Shown here: positions 15,156-23,810 of the stretch, in pieces
Layout of the letters: every line of letters starts with the position of its first letter
How positions within the stretch are numbered: the stretch's first letter is position 1
Assembly: GCA_017512805.1 (NCBI GenBank)
Contig: JAFWES010000030.1
Span: 1 to 50,333 of the forward strand
Reading direction: 5' to 3'
Source: Clostridia bacterium
GTDB taxonomy: Bacteria > Bacillota > Clostridia > Christensenellales > Aristaeellaceae
DNA length: 50,333 nucleotides
Notes under the pieces: model-generated
What the model was told of the DNA's origin: nothing
Databases searched by the model: none
What the model saw: only the letters and a program-made list of their open reading frames with translations
Made by a program: the position numbers and the translations under genes

Positions 15156-16571
15156 ATGAGAAAGACCAAGATTATCTGCACGATCGGGCCGGCCTGCGAA
15201 AACGAGGAAACCCTGTCCGCCATGTGCGACGCGGGGATGAATGTAGCGCGGCTGAACTTCTCCCACGGGACCCATGAGGAGCACCAGCAAAAAATCGATC
15301 TGGTGAAACGGGTCCGGGAAGCGAAAAAGATGCCCATTGCCATTATGCTGGATACCAAGGGGCCGGAGTACCGGATCAAAACCTTCAGGGACGGAAAGAT
15401 AACCCTGAAGGACGGGGATCCATTCACCCTGACAACAGAGGATGTGGAAGGGGACGAGACCCGGGTATCCGTTACGTACAGGAAGCTGACGGAAGAATTG
15501 GAGCCCGGGGATACGGTGCTGATCAATAACGGGCTGGTGATCCTGAAAGTAAAGGATATTCAGGGGACGGAGATTCACTGCGAGACGGAGACGGGCGGCG
15601 TTCTCAGCAACCGGAAGAGCATGAACTTCCCGGGGAAGGTGCTCAAGCAGGACTATCTGAGCGAGCAGGACCGGCAGGACATCCTGTTCGGCATCCGGAA
15701 TGATGTGGACTTCATCGCCGCCAGCTTTGTCAGCAGCCGGGAGGATGTGCAGGCCCTGCGGGATCTGCTGGATCAGAACGGCGGCAAAAATATAGACATC
15801 ATCGCCAAAATTGAGAACCGAAAAGGCGTGGAAGATATTGAACAGATTTGCGAGGTGGCGGACGGGATCATGGTGGCCAGGGGAGATCTGGGGGTGGAGA
15901 TCCCCTTCATGGAGGTTCCCGCGGTCCAGAAACACCTGATCGGGCTGTGCCGGCTGCTGGGGAAGCGGGTGATCACCGCGACGGAAATGCTGGAGAGCAT
16001 GATTCAGAATCCCCGGCCCACCCGGGCTGAAATATCTGACGTGGCGAACGCGGTTTATGACGGTAGCTCGGCCATCATGCTCAGCGGGGAGACGGCCGCG
16101 GGCAAGTATCCGGTGCAGGCGGTGAAAACCATGGCGGAAACGGCGGAGTTTACGGAGCAGCATATCGATTATGGGGAATGGTTCAGGACGACCAACTTCC
16201 GGATCCATAACAATCTGGATGCCATTTCCCATGCCACCTGCGCCATGGCGGTGGATGTGAACGCGAAGGCGATCGTGGTGAATTCCCTGTCCGGACGGAC
16301 CGCGCGGATGGTGTCCCGGTTCCGCTGCCCGGTGAACATTCTGGGGACCACCACGGATGAAAAGGCCTGGCGGAAGCTGAATCTCAGCTGGGCGGTGACG
16401 CCGGTGCTCAGCGAAGCGTATACCAGCATGGACGTCATGTTCTGGCAGGATCTGAAGTATGCCAGGGAGCTGCTGAACCTGCAAAAGGGGGACAATGTTG
16501 TGCTGACCGGCGGGCAGATCAACGGGGCCCCGGGGAACACCAACACCATCAAGGTAGAGTCCGTACATTAA
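15156..16571 (+). CDS. pyk: Pyruvate kinase
   Basis: 471 residues. Last step of glycolysis: PEP plus ADP to pyruvate plus ATP. Signatures in order: TKIICTIGPAC at the N-terminus, NVARLNFSHGTHEEH (29-43), LDTKGPEYR (65-73), catalytic K218 in IIAKIENRKG, metal-binding ARGDLGVEIP (241-250) and SAIMLSGETAAGKYP. The protein ends after the allosteric C domain and lacks the PEP-utiliser extension that some Bacilli and Clostridia carry. Start 15156 gives the canonical MRKTKI beginning, with AAGGAG upstream; an upstream frame to 15105 overlaps the preceding gene. No terminator separates it from the beta-galactosidase gene 45 bases downstream. Confidence 0.95.
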   Translation: MRKTKIICTIGPACENEETLSAMCDAGMNVARLNFSHGTHEEHQQKIDLVKRVREAKKMPIAIMLDTKGPEYRIKTFRDGKITLKDGDPFTLTTEDVEGDETRVSVTYRKLTEELEPGDTVLINNGLVILKVKDIQGTEIHCETETGGVLSNRKSMNFPGKVLKQDYLSEQDRQDILFGIRNDVDFIAASFVSSREDVQALRDLLDQNGGKNIDIIAKIENRKGVEDIEQICEVADGIMVARGDLGVEIPFMEVPAVQKHLIGLCRLLGKRVITATEMLESMIQNPRPTRAEISDVANAVYDGSSAIMLSGETAAGKYPVQAVKTMAETAEFTEQHIDYGEWFRTTNFRIHNNLDAISHATCAMAVDVNAKAIVVNSLSGRTARMVSRFRCPVNILGTTTDEKAWRKLNLSWAVTPVLSEAYTSMDVMFWQDLKYARELLNLQKGDNVVLTGGQINGAPGNTNTIKVESVH

Positions 16572-16616
16572 AAGACCGCACAGGTATCCATTATGAAAGC
16601 AGGGAGTAGAATCAAC

Positions 16617-19600
16617 ATGAGTTTCAGTTTTTCAAGACTATCGGATCCGGGCTATTTTCGGGAGAACCGGATGGACGCGCATTCTGATCATGTGGCGCTG
16701 GACGGGGCAGGGAATTCCCTGCGAATGAGCCTGAACGGGGCCTGGCGTTTCTTTCATGCCCTGAACGAAGCGCAGGTGATCCCCGGGTTCGAAAGCGAGG
16801 CGTATGACTGCCGGAGCTGGGCGGAGATCCCGGTGCCGGCGCATATCCAGATGGAAGGATACGGCCATCCCCAGTACTGCAATACGCAATACCCCTGGGA
16901 CGGAACCGACAGTACGGACGTGGGGGCGGTGCCTTCCTTTTTTAACCCCGTGGCCTGCTATGTGAAATACTTCACCCTGCCGGAAGGATGGCGGGAAGAC
17001 CGGGTGATCATCAGCTTCCAGGGCGTGGAAAGCTGTGTGGCCGTATGGCTGAACGGGCAGTACGTGGGCTTTTCCTCCGACACGTTTACGCCCGATGAGT
17101 TTGAACTGACGCCTTACCTGAAGGACGGAGAGAACAAGCTGGCCTGCCGGGTGTACCGCTTCGGGGTCAGCAGCTGGCTGGAAGACCAGGATTTTTACCG
17201 CTTCAGCGGGATTTTCCGGGATGTTTATCTGCAGCGGATCCCCAGAGCGCATCTGACGGATCTGCGGGTGCGTACCCTGCTGGACGATGATTACCGGGAT
17301 GCAGTGCTGGAAGTGGAAATGAAGGCCGAAGCGCCCGCCGGCAGCAGGGCGGTGCTGGCCCTGATGGACGGGGACGAGGAGATTGCCGGATGCGCCTTTG
17401 ACATCGAAAATGGCTGCAGGAAGGCAGCCATGCCGGTTTCCGCGCCGAGGAAGTGGAGCGCGGAAGTGCCAAACCTGTATGACCTGGATATCCTGATGAT
17501 GGGGCCGGAGGGCGAGGTTTGCGAAAGGATCCGCCAGAAGGTGGGCTTCCGCCGGTTCGAGATGAAGGACGGCCTGATGCTGATCAACGGCCGGCGGATC
17601 GTGTTCAAGGGCACGAACCGGCATGACTTCTGCGCGGAAAAGGGCAGGGCGGTTCCGCCGGAGACCATCCGCCGGGATCTGATCACCATGAAACGGAACA
17701 ACCTGAACGCCATCCGCACCAGCCATTATCCCAACAACAGCGTGCTGTACGAACTGTGCGACGAGCTGGGACTGTATGTGATCGATGAATGCAATATGGA
17801 AACCCATGGGGTCTGGGAGATGCTGATGAAAGGAAAGCTGGTCCCGGGGCAGACCCTGCCGGGGGATCGGCCGGCGTATCTGGAGATCATGCTGGACCGG
17901 GTTACCAGCATGCTGGAGAGGGACAAGAATCATCCCTGCATCCTGATCTGGAGCTGCGGAAACGAAAGCTACGGAGGGACCGTCATCCGTGAAATGAGCG
18001 ATGCCTTCCGGCGCATGGACGATACCCGGCTGGTCCACTATGAGGGGGTCAGCTATGACGGACGGCCGGGATGCGACATGGATACCACGGACATGTACAG
18101 TCAGATGTACACCCCGGCGAAGAAGGTTCGGGAATTCCTGAAAAGCCATCCGGACAAGCCCTTCATCCTGTGCGAATATACGCACAGCATGGGCAATTCC
18201 AACGGCGCCATGCACTGGTACACTCAGATGGCTTATGAGGAACCGCGGTATCAGGGAGGCTTTATCTGGGACTATATCGACCAGAGCATCCGGGGCCGAG
18301 ACCGGTATGGAGAGACCCTATACAGATACGGCGGGGACTGCGATGAGCGGCCCCATGACGGCAATTTCAGCGGAAACGGCATCTGCTTCGGGAACGGGGA
18401 TCCCACGCCGAAGATGCAGGAGGTGAAATACAATTACCGCAGCATCGAGGCGGAGCCTTCGAGGGAAGGCATTCTGATCCGGAACAGACATCTGTTCCGC
18501 TCCACGAAGGATTTCGACTGTGTGGTGATCCTGGAAAAGGACGGGGAGGAGATCTGCCGGGCGCCGATCGAGACGGATGTGGCGCCCATGAGCGAGGACA
18601 CCGTTCCCGTGCCCTTTGCCCTGCCCGAAAAGGCCGGCGAATACGCGCTGACCGTGTCATTCCGGCTGAGGGAAGACACCGCCTGGGCGGAGCGGGGATA
18701 CGAGGTTGCGTACGGCCAGGGCGTCTGGAAGGGGACGGAGAAAGCGAAAGCCCCCGCGCCGGCGCCGGCACCTGCGCTGCGTATTGTGGAAGGAGACCGG
18801 AATACCGGGGTGTTTGGGGACGGGTTCAGCGCCATGTTTTCGATGGAGCAGGGAACGTTGATCTCCTATACCGTGTACGGGCGGGAAATGCTGAAGACCC
18901 CGCCGAAGCCGGTCTTCTGGCGGGCGCCTGTTGACAATGACCTGGGCAACGGAATGCCCGTCCGGTACGCGCAGTGGAAGATCGCGGATCTCTACGCCGT
19001 GCCGCTGGGGGATCAGAAGGAAGGCCGGATCGGAGGATCTGTGCCGGAAAAGATTCAGCGCGTTACCCGGAACGGGGACGGCAGTGTGACCTTCCGGAGC
19101 TGGTGGATGCTGCCGGGAGCACCGGTTTCCTTCTGCCTGATGGAGATCACGGTCTTCCCCGGCGGGCGGACGGAAATCCGTCTTTCCCTTGACCCCGCGG
19201 AGGACCGGGGAGATCCGCCGCTCTTCGGCGTCAGCTTCAAGACCGACGCGGACTTCGATCAGATCCGGTATTACGGCAACGGGCCGGAAGAAAACTACAT
19301 TGACCGGAAGGAAGGGGCCAGGCTGGGCATCTTCACCACCACGGCGAAGAAGAACATGACGCCCTACCTGCGGCCTCAGGAATGCGGCAACCGAACCGGC
19401 GTCCGCTGGGCGGAGGTGACGGACTTCCGGGGCCGGGGGCTCCGGTTCCGGGGGGATGGGATGGAATTCAACGCCCTGCCCTGGACGGCTCATGAGATCG
19501 AGAACGCGGCCCACGGAAACGAGCTGCCGAAACCGGTTTACACGGTGATCCGGGCAGCGACAATGCAGATGGGTGTCGGCGGAGACGACAGCTGGGGTTC

Positions 19601-19676
19601 ATTGACCCATGAAGAATACTGTCTGAACGGAAAGGAAAAGCTGACGTTCAGCTGTACCATGGAACCTGTGCTGTAA
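16617..19676 (+). CDS. lacZ: Beta-galactosidase, glycoside hydrolase family 2
   Basis: 1019 residues, full-length LacZ layout: jelly-roll sugar-binding domain (NGQYVGFSSDTFTPDEF), Ig-like domain, TIM barrel, second Ig domain and the C-terminal small-chain domain (KPVFWRAPVDNDLGNG). The acid/base is E450 in WSCGNESYGG and the nucleophile E520 in FILCEYTHSMGNSNG; FKGTNRHDF and the HYPN motif are also present. It hydrolyses terminal beta-galactosides. No signal peptide, so cytoplasmic. Start 16617 has AGGGAG ten bases upstream; an ATG at 16593 would add eight residues. No lactose transporter or lac regulator is next to it, so the natural beta-galactoside is open. A bidirectional terminator follows. 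Confidence 0.93.
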   Translation: MSFSFSRLSDPGYFRENRMDAHSDHVALDGAGNSLRMSLNGAWRFFHALNEAQVIPGFESEAYDCRSWAEIPVPAHIQMEGYGHPQYCNTQYPWDGTDSTDVGAVPSFFNPVACYVKYFTLPEGWREDRVIISFQGVESCVAVWLNGQYVGFSSDTFTPDEFELTPYLKDGENKLACRVYRFGVSSWLEDQDFYRFSGIFRDVYLQRIPRAHLTDLRVRTLLDDDYRDAVLEVEMKAEAPAGSRAVLALMDGDEEIAGCAFDIENGCRKAAMPVSAPRKWSAEVPNLYDLDILMMGPEGEVCERIRQKVGFRRFEMKDGLMLINGRRIVFKGTNRHDFCAEKGRAVPPETIRRDLITMKRNNLNAIRTSHYPNNSVLYELCDELGLYVIDECNMETHGVWEMLMKGKLVPGQTLPGDRPAYLEIMLDRVTSMLERDKNHPCILIWSCGNESYGGTVIREMSDAFRRMDDTRLVHYEGVSYDGRPGCDMDTTDMYSQMYTPAKKVREFLKSHPDKPFILCEYTHSMGNSNGAMHWYTQMAYEEPRYQGGFIWDYIDQSIRGRDRYGETLYRYGGDCDERPHDGNFSGNGICFGNGDPTPKMQEVKYNYRSIEAEPSREGILIRNRHLFRSTKDFDCVVILEKDGEEICRAPIETDVAPMSEDTVPVPFALPEKAGEYALTVSFRLREDTAWAERGYEVAYGQGVWKGTEKAKAPAPAPAPALRIVEGDRNTGVFGDGFSAMFSMEQGTLISYTVYGREMLKTPPKPVFWRAPVDNDLGNGMPVRYAQWKIADLYAVPLGDQKEGRIGGSVPEKIQRVTRNGDGSVTFRSWWMLPGAPVSFCLMEITVFPGGRTEIRLSLDPAEDRGDPPLFGVSFKTDADFDQIRYYGNGPEENYIDRKEGARLGIFTTTAKKNMTPYLRPQECGNRTGVRWAEVTDFRGRGLRFRGDGMEFNALPWTAHEIENAAHGNELPKPVYTVIRAATMQMGVGGDDSWGSLTHEEYCLNGKEKLTFSCTMEPVL

Positions 19677-19687
19677 TCCGGCGAACA

Positions 19688-19724
19688 AAAAAAGAAGCGC
19701 TCCTTTCGGGGAACGCTTCTTTTT
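19688..19724. terminator. Bidirectional terminator after lacZ
   Basis: AAAAGAAGCG (19690-19699) pairs with CGCTTCTTTT (19714-19723). The flanking A and T runs serve both lacZ and the convergent SH3 protein gene. Confidence 0.85.
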
Positions 19725-19728
19725 CATA

Positions 19729-20472
19729 TCATTGCTGCCGGACATATTTTTTCATGATATAACCGGTGGCGGCGGCCCACTTTACCTTGTACCAGTCGCC
19801 GGACTGGCCGATGACCTCCACATTGGTCCAGGGATCCAGCTGGGCAATGCGGTCAGCCTTCAGATCCGCCTTGACCCGGAAGTTCACCTGTTTGCCGTTG
19901 GGACTGTAGATCTGACCGGCGAAGGCTTTAAAGGCTTTGGGATTCCAGGTGGTTCCGGGCTTGACCCGGGACAGGTATTTTGTCATGACATAGACTTTGA
20001 AGCCGTTGTACTCAATGGCGGCCCACCCGTTTTTGAGGGTGGACAGAAGCTGAACCTCCGTCCCCTCGTCCAGTTGGGCGGCAACGGCATACCCGGTTGC
20101 GCTGGGGCCGTGCCGCACGTTGATCTTTCCGCCGTTGGGGGAAACGATATAACGGGTCATGGTGCTGGGGACCGTACCGCCGGGCGCGGAGGAGCCGGGA
20201 TTGTCCGTCAGATAGCGGCTCATGATCCAACCGTCCACCGGGCTGGAAATATGGGACCAGGTCCCGTTAATGGATTCCACGGTTACTTTTGTGCCGGGCT
20301 TGAGTTCTACCTTGACGACGTTATCCTTGCTGGGGCCGGAACGGATATTCACCGTCCGACCGGTCGGATTTTTGACATATTCGGTATGGGCGGCGAAGGC
20401 CGCAGGCATCATCAGGGCGGAAAAGGCCAGGCAAAGGGCCAGAAGCAGCGGAAAAATGGATTTTCTATTCAT
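19729..20472 (-). CDS. Secreted protein with three bacterial SH3 domains
   Basis: 247 residues. A signal peptide ending in an AFA box near residue 27 is followed by three SH3b repeats at about 32-88, 105-163 and 187-245. Each starts with a NxR[S/H/V] strand (VNIRSGPS, INVRHGPS, VNFRVKAD) and ends with a G[W/Y]IM..YL-like strand, the pattern of SH3_3 domains that bind peptidoglycan. There is no catalytic domain, so it is probably a wall-binding or matrix protein. Start 20472 is supported by GAGGAGGGG six bases upstream and by the signal peptide. The third repeat is the most divergent. A second SH3 protein is at 31944. Confidence 0.8.
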   Translation of the reverse strand: MNRKSIFPLLLALCLAFSALMMPAAFAAHTEYVKNPTGRTVNIRSGPSKDNVVKVELKPGTKVTVESINGTWSHISSPVDGWIMSRYLTDNPGSSAPGGTVPSTMTRYIVSPNGGKINVRHGPSATGYAVAAQLDEGTEVQLLSTLKNGWAAIEYNGFKVYVMTKYLSRVKPGTTWNPKAFKAFAGQIYSPNGKQVNFRVKADLKADRIAQLDPWTNVEVIGQSGDWYKVKWAAATGYIMKKYVRQQ

Positions 20473-20580
20473 CAAAACCCCTCCTCGATACATGATCAGG
20501 ATATGATCCGCAAAGCCCCTGCGGGAGGCGCGGTTCATATCCTGCGTGGCCCGGAAAGCATCCCGAACCATGATCATCAT

Positions 20581-20813
20581 ACCATCTATCCATTGAGAGA
20601 AAGAAAAGGAATCCTGAAAATGCCCTTACGGGAGGGAGAAGGATTTCTTACAAAAATCAGACGAATCTGATACCTGTTCAGCCGAACAGATCCCGCCGCA
20701 CAGAAGGGGCGCGTCCTCTGTGCCCTCCGAAACGGTTCCGGACCGGACGGGTTACAGCATTTGTATCTGTGTCGGAAATATGATAAAATACGCGGGATTC
20801 GGAAAGAAATGGG
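20581..20813. other. Intergenic region between SH3 gene and his operon
   Basis: No gene seen. It holds two hairpins, 20674-20679 with 20684-20689, and 20698-20707 with 20715-20723 (GCACAGA/TCTGTGC with one bulge). Neither is followed by a T tract. A TATGAT at 20581-20576 on minus could be the -10 of the SH3 gene, but no matching -35 is evident. Confidence 0.5.
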
Positions 20814-20842
20814 TTGACTTTAGTACGCTAATGTGGTAGCAT
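20814..20842 (+). promoter_or_regulatory. Promoter of the his operon
   Basis: TTGACT (20814-20819), 17 bases, TAGCAT (20837-20842), about 40 bases before hisZ. No T-box, attenuator or His-codon leader peptide fits in the short leader. Confidence 0.75.
20820..20831. promoter_or_regulatory. Candidate operator in the his promoter spacer
   Basis: TTAGTACGCTAA forms a dyad (TTAG/CTAA around TACG) between the -35 and -10. It resembles half-sites bound by TrpR-superfamily repressors, a family that includes YerC/HisR-like regulators of histidine genes in Firmicutes. The link is inferred from position and motif. Confidence 0.45.
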
Positions 20843-20881
20843 GGCAAAGCAATTTTCCAGGAAAGGGGGTCCGGGAGAAGA

Positions 20882-21901
20882 ATGGAGATCAGGGACGATA
20901 TCCTGGACGATCGGGAACGGATTGGGTTCCGGCTGCGGGAACTGTACCACAGCCACGGGTTCAGCCGGTACCGGATGGGGAAATTTGAGGAATATGACCT
21001 GTACAGCCGGAACAAGGATTTTCTGCTGAGCGACGGGGTCATTACCTTTACGGACACCAATGGGCGGCTCATGGCCCTGAAGCCGGATGTGACGCTGAGC
21101 ATTGTCAAGAATATCCGGGATCGGGGAGAAGGGCTGGAGAAGCTTTATTACTGCGAGAATGTGTACCGGGTATCGGAGGGGGCCGACGGTTTCCGGGAGG
21201 AGACCCAGGTGGGGATCGAATGCATGGGCCGGATCGGGAAACGAACCATCGGCGAGGTGCTTGAAATGGCGGCGGAAAGCCTCGGGGCCCTGGATGAAAA
21301 ATGGGTGCTGGAGGTCAGCCATCTGGATCTGCTCAGCGCCATGGTGGACGGGGTGGCGCTGGACGGGGATATGCGGGACCGGATTCTCCGCTGCGCCGGG
21401 GAAAAGAATCCCCACGGCATTTCGGAAATCTGCCGGGAGGCGGGGCTGAGAGCCGGGGCAGAGGAGGCGCTGCTGACGCTGCTGAGCGTCTATGGGCCTC
21501 CGCGGCAGGTGATGCCGGCGGTTCGAAAACTCGCGGAGGAGAACGGGTGCGGAGCGTATGCCCGGGAGCTGGGCGAAATCGTCGCGGCGTTTGCCGGAAC
21601 CGACGCGGCGGATAAAATCTGGATCGATTTTTCCGCCACAGGGGACCCGAAGTATTATAACGGAATCGCTTTCAAGGGCTTCATTGAAGGCATTCCGGAT
21701 CCGGTGCTCAGCGGCGGACAATACGATGCCCTGATGCGGCGGATGCACCGGAAGGACCGGGCCGTTGGGTTCGCGGTGTTTCTGAACCGGCTGGACGGAC
21801 TGGCGGAGGCTTACCCGGCCTCCGGCGAGTCCGTCAGCCGGGCCCAAAGCAGCGGCAGCGAACCGCTGGGCCGGAAGGAAAAGGAGGCTGGGGACGAATG
21901 A
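20882..21901 (+). CDS. hisZ: ATP phosphoribosyltransferase regulatory subunit
   Basis: 339 residues. HisZ is a catalytically inactive relative of histidyl-tRNA synthetase that associates with the short form of HisG to allow activity and histidine feedback. The HisRS-like fold shows as TFTDTNGRLMALKPDVTLSI (motif around residue 60) and a degenerate motif 2, LYYCENVYR. It lacks the anticodon-binding domain, as HisZ should. Its presence matches the 211-residue HisG encoded next. GGGAGAAG precedes the ATG. First gene of the his operon; its stop overlaps the hisG start (ATGA). Confidence 0.9.
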   Translation: MEIRDDILDDRERIGFRLRELYHSHGFSRYRMGKFEEYDLYSRNKDFLLSDGVITFTDTNGRLMALKPDVTLSIVKNIRDRGEGLEKLYYCENVYRVSEGADGFREETQVGIECMGRIGKRTIGEVLEMAAESLGALDEKWVLEVSHLDLLSAMVDGVALDGDMRDRILRCAGEKNPHGISEICREAGLRAGAEEALLTLLSVYGPPRQVMPAVRKLAEENGCGAYARELGEIVAAFAGTDAADKIWIDFSATGDPKYYNGIAFKGFIEGIPDPVLSGGQYDALMRRMHRKDRAVGFAVFLNRLDGLAEAYPASGESVSRAQSSGSEPLGRKEKEAGDE

Positions 21902-22533
21902 GCGGAAACAGTCTCATGAACGTGGCTTTGCCCAAGGGCAGGCTGGGGGAAAAGGTATACAGCCTCTTCGCCGAAGCGGGATTCGAGTGTCCGGCCATCC
22001 TGGAAAACAGCCGGAAGCTGATTTTCGAAAACACCGACGCCGGGGTTCGGTATTTCTGGGTAAAGCCCAGCGATGTGGCAATTTATGTCGCCCGGGGGGC
22101 CGCAGACATCGGAGTGGCCGGGAAGGATATCCTGCTGGAATACCGGCCGGAGGTTTATGAGCTCATGGATCTGGGAATCGGCAAATGCCGGATGGCCGTG
22201 GCGGCCCCGAAGGATTTCCGGGAGAATCCGGAGCGGACGCTGCGGGTGGCGACTAAATTCAGCCGGATCGCCCGGGACTATTACGGCAGCATGGGCCGGG
22301 ATATTGACATCATCCATCTGAACGGCAGCATCGAGATTGCGCCGATTCTGGGGCTGAGCGATGTGATCGTGGATATTGTGGAAACGGGGACGACCCTGAA
22401 GGAAAATAACCTGGAGGTCAGGGAGACCATCGTCCCCATATCCGCCAGGCTCATCGCCAATAAGAGCGGATTTAAATTTAAACGGGCCGCCATTGAACGG
22501 TTGATGGCAGGACTGGGAGGAGCGGGAAAATGA
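21898..22533 (+). CDS. hisG: ATP phosphoribosyltransferase, short form catalytic subunit
   Basis: 211 residues, the short HisG that lacks the C-terminal ACT-like regulatory domain and needs HisZ. It joins ATP and PRPP to phosphoribosyl-ATP, the committed step of histidine synthesis. The beginning NVALPKGRLGEK and the PRPP loop VIVDIVETGTTLKENNL near residue 157 are diagnostic. Overlaps hisZ and hisD by four bases each. Confidence 0.95.
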   Translation: MSGNSLMNVALPKGRLGEKVYSLFAEAGFECPAILENSRKLIFENTDAGVRYFWVKPSDVAIYVARGAADIGVAGKDILLEYRPEVYELMDLGIGKCRMAVAAPKDFRENPERTLRVATKFSRIARDYYGSMGRDIDIIHLNGSIEIAPILGLSDVIVDIVETGTTLKENNLEVRETIVPISARLIANKSGFKFKRAAIERLMAGLGGAGK

Positions 22534-23810
22534 TCAGAATACTGAAGATGGGGGAGGTCTCGGCGGCGGAAATCTTCTCCCGGGGGGTGCCCACGGTGAA
22601 CGTCAGCGACACGGTGACGGAGATTCTGCAAAATGTCCGGAAACGGGGGGACGCCGCCCTGAAGGAATACACGGAACGCTTTGACGGAGCCAGGCTGGAG
22701 CGCCTTCAGGTGACGCAGGAGGAAATGGACGAGGCCATCGAAGCGGTGGATCCGGAACTGCTGCGGGTGCTGGAAAAGGCGGCCGCCAACATCCGGAAAT
22801 TTCACAGCCGGCAGGTACGCAACTCCTTCATCATCAATGATGAGGAGGGCGTTGTCATGGGACAGAAGGTCATCCCCGTGGATCGGGCAGGGCTCTATGT
22901 CCCCGGGGGGACAGCTGCCTATCCTTCCACCGTACTGATGGATCTGATTCCGGCGAAGATTGCCGGAGTGCCGGAGGTCGTGGTGACCACGCCCCCCGGC
23001 AGGGACGGAAAGATCAATCCGGTGATTCTGGCCGCCGCCAGGGTGGGCGGGGCGGACCGGATCATGAAGGTGGGCGGGGCCCAGGCGATCGCCGCCCTGG
23101 CCTATGGGACGGAGAGCGTTCCCCGGGTGGACAAGATCGTAGGCCCCGGGAATGCCTTTGTGGCGGAGGCCAAGCGTCAGGTATACGGGCTGGTCAGCAT
23201 TGACATGATTGCCGGCCCCAGCGAGATTCTGGTGGTGGCGGACGGGAAGAGCAATCCGCGGCACCTGGCGGCGGATCTGCTGAGCCAGGCGGAGCACGAC
23301 AGGATGGCCAGCGCGGTGCTGGTGACGGACAGCGAAGAACTGGCGGCGGCGGTGCAGGCGGAAATCGAACGGCAGCTGCCGCTGCTGGAGCGGGAAGAGA
23401 TTGCCAGGGCTTCCATCGAGCAGAACGGAAAGATCATCCTGACGGAAAGCCTGTGGGACGCCATCGACACAGCCAATGAAATCGCGCCGGAGCATCTGGA
23501 GCTTTGCGTGGATCATCCCTTCGATTATCTGGATCGGATCCGGCACGCGGGAAGCGTATTTATGGGACGGAACTGCCCCGAGGCCCTGGGAGATTATCTG
23601 GCGGGGCCGAACCATACCCTGCCCACCCAGGGGACGGCGAGGTTTTCCTCGCCGCTGGGCGTGGATGATTTTGTGAAGAGAACCCAGTATACCTACTTTA
23701 CCCGGGAGGCGCTGAACCGGGTGGCGGAGGATGTAGCCCTGTTCGCCAGGGCGGAAGGGCTCACCGGCCATGCCCGCAGCGCCCTGAGCCGGGGGGAGGC
23801 GGAGGCATGA
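22530..23810 (+). CDS. hisD: Histidinol dehydrogenase
   Basis: 426 residues. Oxidises histidinol in two NAD-dependent steps to histidine, using zinc. Family motifs in order: VDRAGLYVPGGTAAYPSTV near 112, MKVGGAQAIAALAYGT, VGPGNAFVAEAKRQV, GPSEILVVAD and the zinc-site segment LLSQAEHDRMASAVLVT near 251. C-terminal GPNHTLPTQGTARFSSPLGV is also conserved. Complete length. Start overlaps hisG, stop overlaps hisC (ATGA), so translation is probably coupled. Confidence 0.96.
   Translation: MIRILKMGEVSAAEIFSRGVPTVNVSDTVTEILQNVRKRGDAALKEYTERFDGARLERLQVTQEEMDEAIEAVDPELLRVLEKAAANIRKFHSRQVRNSFIINDEEGVVMGQKVIPVDRAGLYVPGGTAAYPSTVLMDLIPAKIAGVPEVVVTTPPGRDGKINPVILAAARVGGADRIMKVGGAQAIAALAYGTESVPRVDKIVGPGNAFVAEAKRQVYGLVSIDMIAGPSEILVVADGKSNPRHLAADLLSQAEHDRMASAVLVTDSEELAAAVQAEIERQLPLLEREEIARASIEQNGKIILTESLWDAIDTANEIAPEHLELCVDHPFDYLDRIRHAGSVFMGRNCPEALGDYLAGPNHTLPTQGTARFSSPLGVDDFVKRTQYTYFTREALNRVAEDVALFARAEGLTGHARSALSRGEAEA

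Noticed and set aside
14017-16568. Long open frames antisense to the C39-like gene and pyruvate kinase
   Set aside because: Their amino-acid composition is that of reverse-complement GC-rich codons, with no ribosome binding sites or family motifs. The sense strand has clear genes.
20843-20881. T-box or His leader peptide ahead of the his operon
   Set aside because: The leader is only about 40 bases, with no run of His codons, no T-box sequence and no terminator.
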